Assembly: GCA_003024985.2 (NCBI GenBank)
Contig: PXIH01S0003219.1
Direction: 5' to 3' (one strand)
From: Euperipatoides rowelli
Lineage: Eukaryota > Onychophora > Udeonychophora > Euonychophora > Peripatopsidae
Length of the DNA stretch: 16,032 nucleotides
A program made the translations under genes and the position numbers. Below are positions 11,101 to 16,032 of the stretch, one piece after another. Numbering within the stretch: position 1 is the stretch's first letter; every line of letters starts with the position of its first letter. The notes beneath the pieces are model-generated. The model ran no database searches. It had not been told where the DNA came from and was given only the letters and a program-made list of their open reading frames with translations.

Positions 11101-14100
11101 GATACAATTGACCTTTAATTGTAAAAAAATAAAGGAGTGTACAGATTGTGTTGAATACCACAGCAGTGAATCAACATCGTTATTAAAGACGTATAGCCTC
11201 TTTTCAACCAAAACAAATTTAATCTACGCAGATGATATGAAATTATACTTAGCAATAAATAATATTAAAGATAGAATTAAGTTACAATCCTATTTAAATG
11301 AGGTAGAACAATTATGTTTATCTAAGCCTAAGGATCTCATTATTAATATTGAAAAAAAAACTGTGATTATGCATTTCTAAACTTATCAAAGTGATATGTT
11401 TGTTTTTGGATGAATATTTAAAAAATTTGTTAGTGTATATGGTAAAGTGAATCCCAGGGTAGAATTGAATGTAAGGCACCCTTCCGACTGTAATATAAGC
11501 TAAAACAAATAGCTTATGACATAAAACAGCATTCAAAAAATTTTAACTAGTGAAGACAATATTGATTCTGGAACAGTTCCAGTTAAACATCATACAAGAG
11601 GGAAAAATATTCATTTGTTCTTGACTATAAATAACGTTAAAGTTTGCAGTCTGGAAGGAAAAAAAAAACAGAGTCCACATTTTCCTTATCAGCTCTGTTA
11701 GTAAAAAGCAAACACTTGTTGATCTAGTTGTGTTCAAAAATCTGATGGTCTAGGATCCTACCTGTTGTAAGAGTATCATCTATGGTGAAATTCCCAGGTT
11801 GGCTGTACGGTGCCACTACAACAGGTATCGAAGCCCGGAGATTCACCATAGAAGTTGTATGAAAGAAAAGAAAAGACTGGAGCACTGCAAGCTGGAAATG
11901 AAACAGTTTATTCAAAGACTGTTCACATCAATCCTGAGTTCACAGAATCAGCAACATGCTGATAAATACAGTAACTACAAATGGAAATAAAAAGTCACTT
12001 AACATTGAGATGCCGAATTCAAGTGGCGGCCACACTCGTCGGTCTGGCTTCTGCCTGCCAGACCAACCATACAAAAAGATAAAAGGATTAAATAATACTC
12101 ATTGGAAAAAGTGAAAGCCACTCCAAGCGAATGACAAACAAAGCATGCCACACACACACATGCTTTGAATGTGTGTGGCATTCAATTATGAATGCACACA
12201 CATGCAAAATAAACATGATNAATAAATTAGCATTGATTCACACATGTAAAGGAAGTCAAAAATATCCTGCATTGTTCACAAGCTCATAACTGATCGCTTA
12301 TGAATACGACATTTACTATTAAATAGTAGAAAATCACTTTTTCCTTTCCATAGCGAAAATACGATAATTCTGAAATAATAAAAACCAGATACACCGGCGC
12401 AGAACATTTGCACCCTAAGAAGTTAAATGATAAATGAAAAAAATCTTATTTTCCCCTCCCCTCCACCCATTTTTTGCTCCCAGCCCCAATCTCCCCCCAT
12501 TGGTTTAAAAATAAAAATAAATAAATAGCTTGAGGAAATAGACTACCGCCATCTATTGATAAAAATTGTAAATAATACAATTTTAATCAATAGAAAAGCT
12601 ATTCTATTTACTTTCTGCCACATACGGTACCTAAAGATTTTAAATACCTGCATTAATTATAATAGGTATAACCAATTTGTATATGCGAATGAGCTAGATA
12701 AGGTAATAAGTTATCCATGTTCTAATGTACTGTATCTTATAAAGCTGTTATTCCACATTATTATGTGATGTTTGATATACAGTAAGTATCTTATATGGGC
12801 CAGTTTTAGTAATTATAAGTAATTGTTTTTAGTAATTACCACTTAAATAGAATGAGAAAATATCAATGCAATTAGTAGGGGGAAAAGGTAGGTTTATTTT
12901 AAAGCTATCTTTCTTATGAAAGACTGGGAAATTGTCATTATTTCTTTTCTGAGGGTAACTCCATTAGTAGTCAACAGTTATTGGTGAAATGTGAGGATCC
13001 AGTATACTGTATAGCTTATACTGCATCTTGATTCATTTCAACTTCTTGTGACTAAATTTAAAATAAGTTAGAATTATTACGATATCCATGAAATCATTTT
13101 GAACTAGATTATCTGGATTTCATTTCAATATTTTCATCAATATTTTTTCTGTAGGGTTAGAATCATCATGCTTTTATTTTGACAATGCATTCTTTCTGGT
13201 TCTAATTCTAATTGTTCAAATGAAGTAGATAATAGTTATCAGAATCTCTCCTTCAAGTATTCAAATAAATTGAACCCTATAAAATTTTATTAAACATATT
13301 GGGATTGTTTTCTTCCACAAAATAATTATATACTGTACATTACCTGTGAGAATAATAAAAACCACATTCTTCTACCAAACTGAAGATAAGTAGATCAAAT
13401 AAAACCCAGTGAAATGTAGGTAATTCTCGTCCAGAGCTGCAACCTCTCCACTGTGTGAGAGGGTAAACCAAAAGAGTGAATGGGATACCAATGCAAATCT
13501 GATTGAAAAGAACATCTTTTACTGCCTTTTTCAGTTTCATTGGATCAACCTTAAACAAAGAAAGAAAAAGAACACTGTGATCTCTATTATTTTTAACAAA
13601 CTATATCTATAAATTTCTTCTTTCCCAAATCACTAGATGATCTTTGTAAATATTAATTCAACTTTGATTTGGATGAAAGAATAAGTTTAAATAAAAGAAC
13701 CAGAAGGGAGAATGGCTGTATTTCTGTTCATGTCAGTTTGTTATGTGTCGTTTAGTCAAGCCAAGAAATATGAGATTGGGGGGGAGGGTGGACTGGTAGA
13801 GGAGTTAGTCTAATATCTAATTCACTAAATTCTGTCTCTCTTTGCCTTTGTAACCCGGTGTCTCTGTCTATATTAATCAAATTAAATTGGCAACCAAACT
13901 TAGAAAATATTCTATTTTCAGTAAATTCAAAAACATCTAATGTCTGTTGATCGAGATTAACTGGTTTAAATTTAACAAGAAATTAATAAAACCAATTAAT
14001 CGGCAAAAAAGATTACCGATTTTCAATTCCTGAAGAAGGGGTGAACGATGCTAGTTTTCTATATCTATATAAGAAAGATAAGTTCCTCAATCCTATTATA

Positions 14101-15163
14101 CTATATTTTGTTAATTTCATTAAAGTAATGTCAAGTTTATTAATTTCCTTTATTCATAATAATTAAACAAAATGAACAAAAATCTATCAAAGGAAGTAAA
14201 ATGGAACGATATACACAATCTAAAGTCATCGATGACTCAAATTATTATGAATAAAACCAAAATGTCTTATATTTCTATATATTTTGATTTCTATAATATA
14301 TTTTTCATTTTTGTGTATTTATTTTATTGTGGGTAAAACATATATTATATATATAATGGGCTTAAAATGCCTTTTCTATCCTTACTCATATTAGCTAATT
14401 TTAACTTATAATATGGAAATACAGTAAATAATAATAATTGTTGAAGGATTTTGGAAACCTGAATCAGCCATTGATTGCAATGAAAAATGTAATTAGAATA
14501 ACTTAAGTTTTTTACTGTTTAACCCTGGCAATTATACAAACCTAGAAGATATATATTTAACCTGTGTTTCAGTTTGATGAATTATAAAAAGGACTTTTTC
14601 CAAAGCAGGCAATGTAATTATTCATTCATTAAAATTCTAAAAATTTATATAGGCCTAATTCTTATAAATTCATTCATAACATAATAAAAGCAAAAATAAA
14701 TCACATTTGATTAAGATACAATAATGAGATTATTATGAGGGACAATAAAACATTTACTTATATAAAAATTCCGAAAGATACACATTTTCTATTTTACTAT
14801 TCTCTAACAATATAGACCTAAAATTACCGGTGTATTTATGTCTTGCTGAACCTTATAGCGCAGAAGAAATGCTGGCTTTCCAGTAATGTCCAATAACAGG
14901 AAGAAGAAACTGAAAAACCAGAAAACGCCAAAAGTAACAATATTACTCCCTAAAAAGAAAATATATATAGCAAATTAAAATTATAATCTGAAGAGTGTTC
15001 AAATAAAAAATATAAAAAAACTCATAAAAAAAAATAAGAATAAAGAAAAATAAGTTTACCTGCAACACATAAAAAAAAATTATTTCCTCCAAAAAAATCA
15101 TAGATTTTTTCCCAATGGCTCTGCCAGAAATCTCCTGAAGCACCCCAGAAATTTTGCAGATGC
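4983..15163 (-). CDS. FAXDC2: FAXDC2-like fatty acid hydroxylase / sterol desaturase, C-terminal 288 residues in five exons (5'-partial)
   Basis: The joined minus-strand exons 15163-15060, 14949-14828, 13549-13344, 9466-9194 and 5145-4983 stay in frame and give 288 residues to a TAA stop. Seen: HX3H at residues 143-147 (split across an intron), HX2HH at 156-160 (HKKHH) and HX2HH at 229-233 (HDFHH). These are the di-iron ligand clusters of the fatty acid hydroxylase superfamily. Hydrophobic stretches near 40-56, 92-108, 120-138, 183-195 and 198-216 fit a multi-span ER membrane protein. Family knowledge: phrases such as FWGASG, RELPTFHW, HKKHHEWTAPIG, YAHPVEH, GPLLMGSHL and FGVLGVLD match vertebrate FAXDC2, a relative of sterol C4-methyl oxidase and cholesterol 25-hydroxylase, linked to sterol metabolism. 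The human protein is about 330 residues, so a few dozen N-terminal residues are missing beyond the right end. All introns are GT-AG: 110, 1278, 3877 and 4048 bp. No broken frame or missing ligand was seen. The orthologue call is strong; the substrate is inferred. Confidence 0.95.
5541..6200. repeat. tandem repeat array with A-B-A-B higher-order structure
   Basis: Four adjacent units each begin around TATAATAAAA..CCA.TTTGGTC and end near TTTTAAACTAGT. They span about 5541-5712 (A1), 5713-5869 (B1), 5870-6054 (A2) and 6055-6200 (B2). A units share GATGTCTGTAAC and a TATAGTAAGCTAGAAA insertion absent from B. B units share GATGTATGTCACGCTGCTCG and GTATCCATCATTTTT. All share a GC-rich core (GAAGATGTTTT preceded by AAGCCGA.GAC) and ATTTTCTG.CCATAGA. 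In A1 the core forms an imperfect hairpin, CTTCGGCG (5590-5597) with CGCC-T-GAAG (5607-5615). The array lies in the last FAXDC2-like intron. No coding frame is kept. Confidence 0.85.
6201..7053. other. A/T-rich intron sequence, nothing recognised
   Basis: Only homopolymer runs are visible, including two GGGGAAAAAA words near 6841-6892 around a T-rich stretch. No open frame, RNA gene or repeat unit could be supported. Confidence 0.4.
7054..7652. repeat. long imperfect inverted repeat (foldback/MITE-like)
   Basis: The left arm 7054-7213 matches the reverse complement of the right arm 7479-7652. The best blocks are AAAGTAGAAGGGAACCAG (left, from 7119), ATTAATCAAAGGATTTATT (left, from 7145), CTAGGTAGAGT, CTA.TCAAGACAAAC and ATGAGTAATG. 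The right arm carries about 15-20 extra bases, so the arms differ by indels. The inner 7214-7478 is unique and includes a less A/T-rich stretch (about 7233-7345) without a credible gene. No transposase, clear terminal motif or target-site duplication was identified. It could be a non-autonomous foldback element or an old inverted duplication. Confidence 0.75.
7696..7740. repeat. 16-bp perfect stem hairpin
   Basis: AATTTATTGGTTTTAG (7696-7711) is exactly complementary to CTAAAACCAATAAATT (7725-7740). The 13-nt loop itself contains a further short AATA/TATT pairing. It lies 43 bp beyond the long inverted repeat on its left and 56 bp before the next foldback. The stem is too short for a standard animal miRNA precursor. 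Confidence 0.8.
7797..8017. repeat. foldback with ~83-bp near-perfect arms
   Basis: The left arm 7797-7879 and right arm 7935-8017 are reverse complements with only a handful of differences. The inner ends are TCTCAATCATGA and TCATGATTGAGA; the centre holds TTGTTCTAAACAATAATTCA and its complement. The loop is about 55 nt. A 21-bp word (ATTATAAAG[T/C]TAAATTACCTG) occurs just outside the left arm (7779-7799) and again inside the loop (about 7897-7917), which suggests formation by inverted duplication of a local segment. A 62-codon open frame starting inside the right arm (7988-8176) has no recognised homology. Confidence 0.88.
8200..9146 (+). mobile_element. possible LINE 3' untranslated end (plus strand)
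   Basis: The stretch is T-rich on the plus strand. It contains AATAAAG followed by a hairpin AGCCCA (8939-8944) / TGGGCT (8953-8958) and GGGCTAGGGCC, then TATTTGTCTGTATTTAC and a terminal AAATAAACCTGAATAATAATA at about 9117-9137. This arrangement, ending in AATAAACCTGA plus a short A/T simple repeat, resembles the 3' tails of CR1/L2/Jockey-like non-LTR elements in marine invertebrates. That is recall of style, not an alignment. No reverse-transcriptase frame precedes it, so at most this is a 5'-truncated copy. Confidence 0.3.
9194..9466 (-). CDS. FAXDC2: FAXDC2-like, fourth visible exon: catalytic histidine core
   Basis: The 273-nt exon supplies the last base of R144, then residues 145-234. 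It holds the second histidine of HX3H (H147), HKKHH (156-160), the YAHPVEH segment (172-178), a membrane hairpin around GPLLMGSHL, and HDFHH (229-233). This is the largest single block of family identity in the window. The acceptor follows TTGATATTTCAG. The donor CTTAA|GTAAGT is a full consensus match and splits a lysine codon. An overlapping 65-residue reading frame within this exon is a frame-shifted shadow. Confidence 0.97.
9697..10035. repeat. three decayed tandem units with G-run/C-run core
   Basis: Units start near 9697, 9851 and 9975, each with TCTAATTAAGTT or CTC[C/T]GATTAAGTT. They continue through TTTGTGTTAC..TA.AGGTCTA, AAAGGTC, [G]TCACATGGGG and AGGGGGGCCCC, and end AAAATCTAA.TTTTTAAAATG. 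Unit lengths fall (about 154, 124 and 60 bp or more) as segments are lost. The first unit contains a perfect 12-bp palindrome AGGGGGCCCCCT at 9817-9828. It lies in the intron between the third and fourth visible FAXDC2-like exons. No protein is encoded. Confidence 0.8.
10036..11107. other. intron sequence with poly-G tract; otherwise unrecognised
   Basis: A run of 13 G occupies 10106-10118, the longest G/C homopolymer in the window and a possible G-quadruplex former or sequencing-error site. The rest (10119-11107) shows no open frame over 60 codons. The stretch 10740-10930 is slightly less A/T-rich and may be an old element remnant, but nothing was recognised. Confidence 0.4.
11108..11380 (+). 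pseudogene. non-LTR retrotransposon reverse-transcriptase relic (YADD box)
   Basis: A 90-codon frame contains NLIYADDMKLYLAI (YADD at 11225-11236), then NNIKDRIKLQSYLNEVEQLC and INIEKKTVIMHF. This is the order seen in LINE reverse transcriptases: the catalytic YADD/FADD box, a helix with DxxxLQxxLxxxxxWC, then the LxxNxxKCxxMxF segment. The aspartate pair is intact. The usual upstream palm motifs are not recognisable in the preceding ~35 residues, and no endonuclease frame is seen. The frame ends at a TAA soon after MHF, so this is a dead fragment of a much larger gene. The CR1/Jockey/L2-like clade is inferred from motif style only. Confidence 0.7.
11381..11761. other. intron sequence, nothing firm recognised
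   Basis: This follows the reverse-transcriptase relic and may include further decayed LINE sequence, but no conserved motif could be read in any frame. Short minus-strand frames here (11318-11536, 11543-11737) have no recognised content. Confidence 0.3.
11762..11891 (-). other. exon-like block of unknown identity
   Basis: On the minus strand an open frame (11915-11724) crosses a segment richer in G+C than its surroundings, reading SMVNLRASIPVVVAPYSQP then GNFTIDDTLTTG. It is bounded by a plausible acceptor (TTTCATTTCCAG, exon from 11891) and a strong donor (ACAACAG|GTAGGA, after 11762). It also contains nested inverted repeats: TATGGTGAA (11781-11789) with TTCACCATA (11842-11850), and CCTGTTGT (11761-11768) with ACAACAGG (11818-11825). 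It would not fit into the FAXDC2-like reading frame, which is continuous without it. It may be a transposon piece or a nested/alternative exon. No function is assigned. Confidence 0.15.
12041..12064. repeat. GC-rich 8-bp hairpin
   Basis: GGTCTGGC (12041-12048) pairs perfectly with GCCAGACC (12057-12064) across an 8-nt loop. It sits in a locally GC-rich patch (12010-12065) of unknown origin. Confidence 0.7.
12145..12181. repeat. CA/TG-rich 12-bp hairpin with alternative pairings
   Basis: ATGCCACACACA (12145-12156) pairs exactly with TGTGTGTGGCAT (12170-12181) around a 13-nt loop. Nearby repeats of the same words (AATGCACACACATGC from 12191; TGAATG/CATTCA at 12167-12172 and 12179-12184) allow competing stems. 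It is probably a degenerate microsatellite arranged as inverted copies. One undetermined base (n) follows at 12220. Confidence 0.75.
12553..12593. repeat. 17-bp hairpin, one mismatch
   Basis: CTATTGATAAAAATTGT (12553-12569) and ACAATTTTAATCAATAG (12577-12593) pair at 16 of 17 positions around a 7-nt loop. The pairing does not extend outward. It is a clean stem-loop in an otherwise plain A/T-rich stretch. Confidence 0.8.
12594..13343. other. A/T-rich intron sequence, nothing recognised
   Basis: A 70-codon plus-strand frame (12556-12768) overlaps the hairpin and has a composition typical of chance frames in A/T-rich DNA (Asn, Ile, Tyr, Leu). No repeat unit or RNA gene was recognised. Confidence 0.4.
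13344..13549 (-). CDS. FAXDC2: FAXDC2-like, third visible exon, carrying the first half of HX3H
   Basis: The 206-nt exon begins GTT GAT CCA (VDPMKLKKAV), in phase with the previous exon, and covers residues 76-143. It contains two hydrophobic segments, the conserved RELPTFHW, and the end ECGFYYSH, whose last histidine is the first ligand of the HX3H cluster. The donor is CACAG|GTAATG, which splits the arginine codon after that histidine. The acceptor AG is at 13551-13550. An in-frame ATG three codons upstream of the acceptor is intronic and not a start. Confidence 0.95.
13550..14148. other. intron sequence, part possibly a decayed element
   Basis: A G-rich patch (ATTGGGGGGGAGGGTGG near 13775-13793) and a pyrimidine-rich patch (TCTGTCTCTC near 13831-13870) stand out. 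CCTGAAGAAGGGG near 14031 recalls the CCTGAAGAAGG word common near the ends of some invertebrate retroelements, but it is too short to rely on. Confidence 0.25.
14149..14255. repeat. 16-bp perfect inverted repeat flanking a 14-bp palindrome
   Basis: TTTATTCATAATAATT (14149-14164) is the exact reverse complement of AATTATTATGAATAAA (14240-14255), 75 bp apart. Just inside the right arm lies the perfect palindrome AGTCATCGATGACT (14224-14237). It lies in the 1278-bp intron of the FAXDC2-like gene. It could be a miniature element or chance in A/T-rich DNA; the palindrome is less likely to be chance. Confidence 0.7.
14256..14827. other. A/T-rich intron sequence, nothing recognised
   Basis: It contains a short (TA)n run near 14340-14357 and otherwise no open frame, repeat unit or RNA gene that could be supported. 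Confidence 0.4.
14828..14949 (-). CDS. FAXDC2: FAXDC2-like, second visible exon
   Basis: The 122-nt exon completes a glycine codon from the previous exon and encodes residues 35-75. A very phenylalanine-rich membrane segment (VFWFFSFFFLLLD) is followed by the conserved DITGKPAFLLRYKVQ stretch. It ends in phase 0 at ACACCG|GTAATT. The acceptor follows a TTTCTTTTTAG tract. It is separated by only 110 bp from the exon before it, in contrast with the multi-kilobase introns downstream. Confidence 0.92.
15060..15163 (-). CDS. FAXDC2: FAXDC2-like, first exon visible in the window
   Basis: The 104-nt exon contributes G + 34 codons + G. It encodes residues 1-34 of the visible protein, starting HLQNFWGASGDFWQ and ending FFLCVA. 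This aligns with the FWGASG region ahead of the first membrane span in vertebrate FAXDC2. The donor is strong (GCAG|GTAAAC, GT at 15059-15058). The acceptor AG at 15165-15164 has a weak pyrimidine tract, so the exact left edge of the exon is the least certain junction of the gene. The exon starts in phase 2, so at least one more coding exon lies upstream; none was recognised in 15164-16032. Confidence 0.85.
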
Positions 15164-16032
15164 CTATCATGTTCAATAAAAAAATATATACAGTATAATT
15201 ATATTAGCCTAAATAACTAAAAATGACAAAAGCAACATTATTTTTACTACTGGTAGCTACTTCAATAAATCTTGAATAGCAGGCCTCATTTAATATTGTT
15301 TGAAGTTTGACAAAATTTCATTATATGGACTGACACTATGCTATTCATCGTTGGAAAGTTCTATTTCTAATCCCATAAATATGTAGCCTACTGTATGTTA
15401 GCACTTTCAGGATGGCATGTTTTATTAATTAAAATCACCCCAGCCTGCAATATTTAGCCCTATTTAAATATTTTAGTCATCATATTTAAGAACAGTTAAA
15501 TGTAATAATTTATGGTCGACTACTTTATTACGGTATTAGGTAGCATAGCTTGATTGCAACACTTAGCTAATAAAGTAATAGGATATTGATAAAGTAACTT
15601 GGCTAAAAATCAACCATACCATATTATTCTTATATTGTAGTCTTTATCAGATTTTCATTTTTTTTTAAATTACGGTATTAACTTATTAAGCTAGAGCATC
15701 AAAGCTATTCTCTTTTACAGTTACATTATTTAAAGGAAATAAATAGGCTACCCTATTCCTTCAAGAAAATATGCACTAATAAAAATGGAAATTTAAATTC
15801 ATTTCAATATGAGATAAACAGAAATGAAAGGTTTTTTTTTTTTCATTCAAGCATAACATAATTAAGATATCACTCTTTCTATCTCTGCCTTTCTCCATGA
15901 AAAGTGCAATATAGTCTACTCTACATCTAATATTATAAAGCAGAAACTTTGTATGTTTATGATCATTTAGAATAAGCAATTTAGCGTACTTCCTAAATAG
16001 TACAAACTTGAAATTTGGAATGTGGGTAGGTT
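15164..16032. other. upstream intron of the FAXDC2-like gene; no further exon recognised
   Basis: The first visible exon starts in phase 2, so this stretch should be intron. Minus-strand translations show no segment resembling the FAXDC2 N-terminus. A 67-codon minus frame at 15776-15979 has no family signature. Two TTACGGTATTA words (near 15528 and 15671) and the dispersed word at 15378-15396 are noted. Confidence 0.45.

Noticed and set aside
11799-11990. 63-codon plus-strand frame, Lys/His/Arg-rich
   Set aside because: It lies opposite the exon-like minus-strand frame, has no family signature and contains inverted-repeat sequence; there is nothing to support coding on this strand.
11999-12181. 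60-codon minus-strand frame rich in Cys and Val
   Set aside because: It reads through two perfect hairpins and a CA-type simple repeat; the cysteines come from the repeat, not from a conserved domain.
12220-12220. Undetermined base 'n'
   Set aside because: It is a single ambiguous call in the assembly, close to CA-type repeats that sequence poorly; no biological meaning.
14943-15176. 77-codon minus-strand frame, Phe/Ile-rich, overlapping the exon at 15163-15060
   Set aside because: It is a different frame from the FAXDC2-like exon, which gives clear family identity; it also runs through the 110-bp intron. It is a shadow.
15776-15979. 67-codon minus-strand frame that could have been an upstream FAXDC2-like exon
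   Set aside because: The translation shows no resemblance to the N-terminal part of the family and no convincing donor in the required phase was found.

Overview
This is a eukaryotic, almost certainly invertebrate animal, genomic window. It is very A+T rich and most of it is non-coding. Its one gene is split into short exons with GT-AG introns, and long A/T runs, foldback sequences, tandem repeats and decayed retroelement pieces fill the introns and flanks. Nothing suggests a bacterial or organellar source. The animal group cannot be fixed from the sequence; an invertebrate lineage that keeps a close FAXDC2 orthologue is the safest statement.

The only well-supported gene lies on the minus strand from 15163 down to the stop at 4983. 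Five exons (15163-15060, 14949-14828, 13549-13344, 9466-9194, 5145-4983) join in frame into the last 288 residues of a fatty acid hydroxylase / sterol desaturase superfamily protein. It matches vertebrate FAXDC2 along its whole length and keeps all three histidine clusters: HX3H, HX2HH and HX2HH. The exons encoding the N-terminus and the promoter are not in the window.

Layout from left to right: 1-4982 is the region beyond the 3' end of the gene. It is mostly featureless A/T-rich DNA, with a GC-rich tRNA-SINE-like island at 3340-3500 and an anonymous 49-residue ORF at 2496-2645. The last intron (5146-9193) is unusually structured. It holds an A-B-A-B tandem repeat (5541-6200), a roughly 600-bp imperfect inverted repeat (7054-7652), a 16-bp perfect hairpin (7696-7740), an 83-bp-arm foldback (7797-8017), and a stretch ending in what looks like a LINE 3' tail (about 8200-9146). 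The next intron (9467-13343) holds three decayed copies of a GC-rich tandem unit (9697-10035), a poly-G tract, a reverse-transcriptase relic with an intact YADD box (11108-11380), an exon-like block of unknown meaning (11762-11891) and a cluster of hairpins (12041-12593). The intron 13550-14827 holds a 16-bp perfect inverted repeat flanking a palindrome.

No new multi-gene system is visible. The most unusual material is the inverted-repeat cluster at 7054-8017, which would be transcribed as part of a FAXDC2 intron and could fold into long double-stranded RNA, and the higher-order tandem array at 5541-6200.
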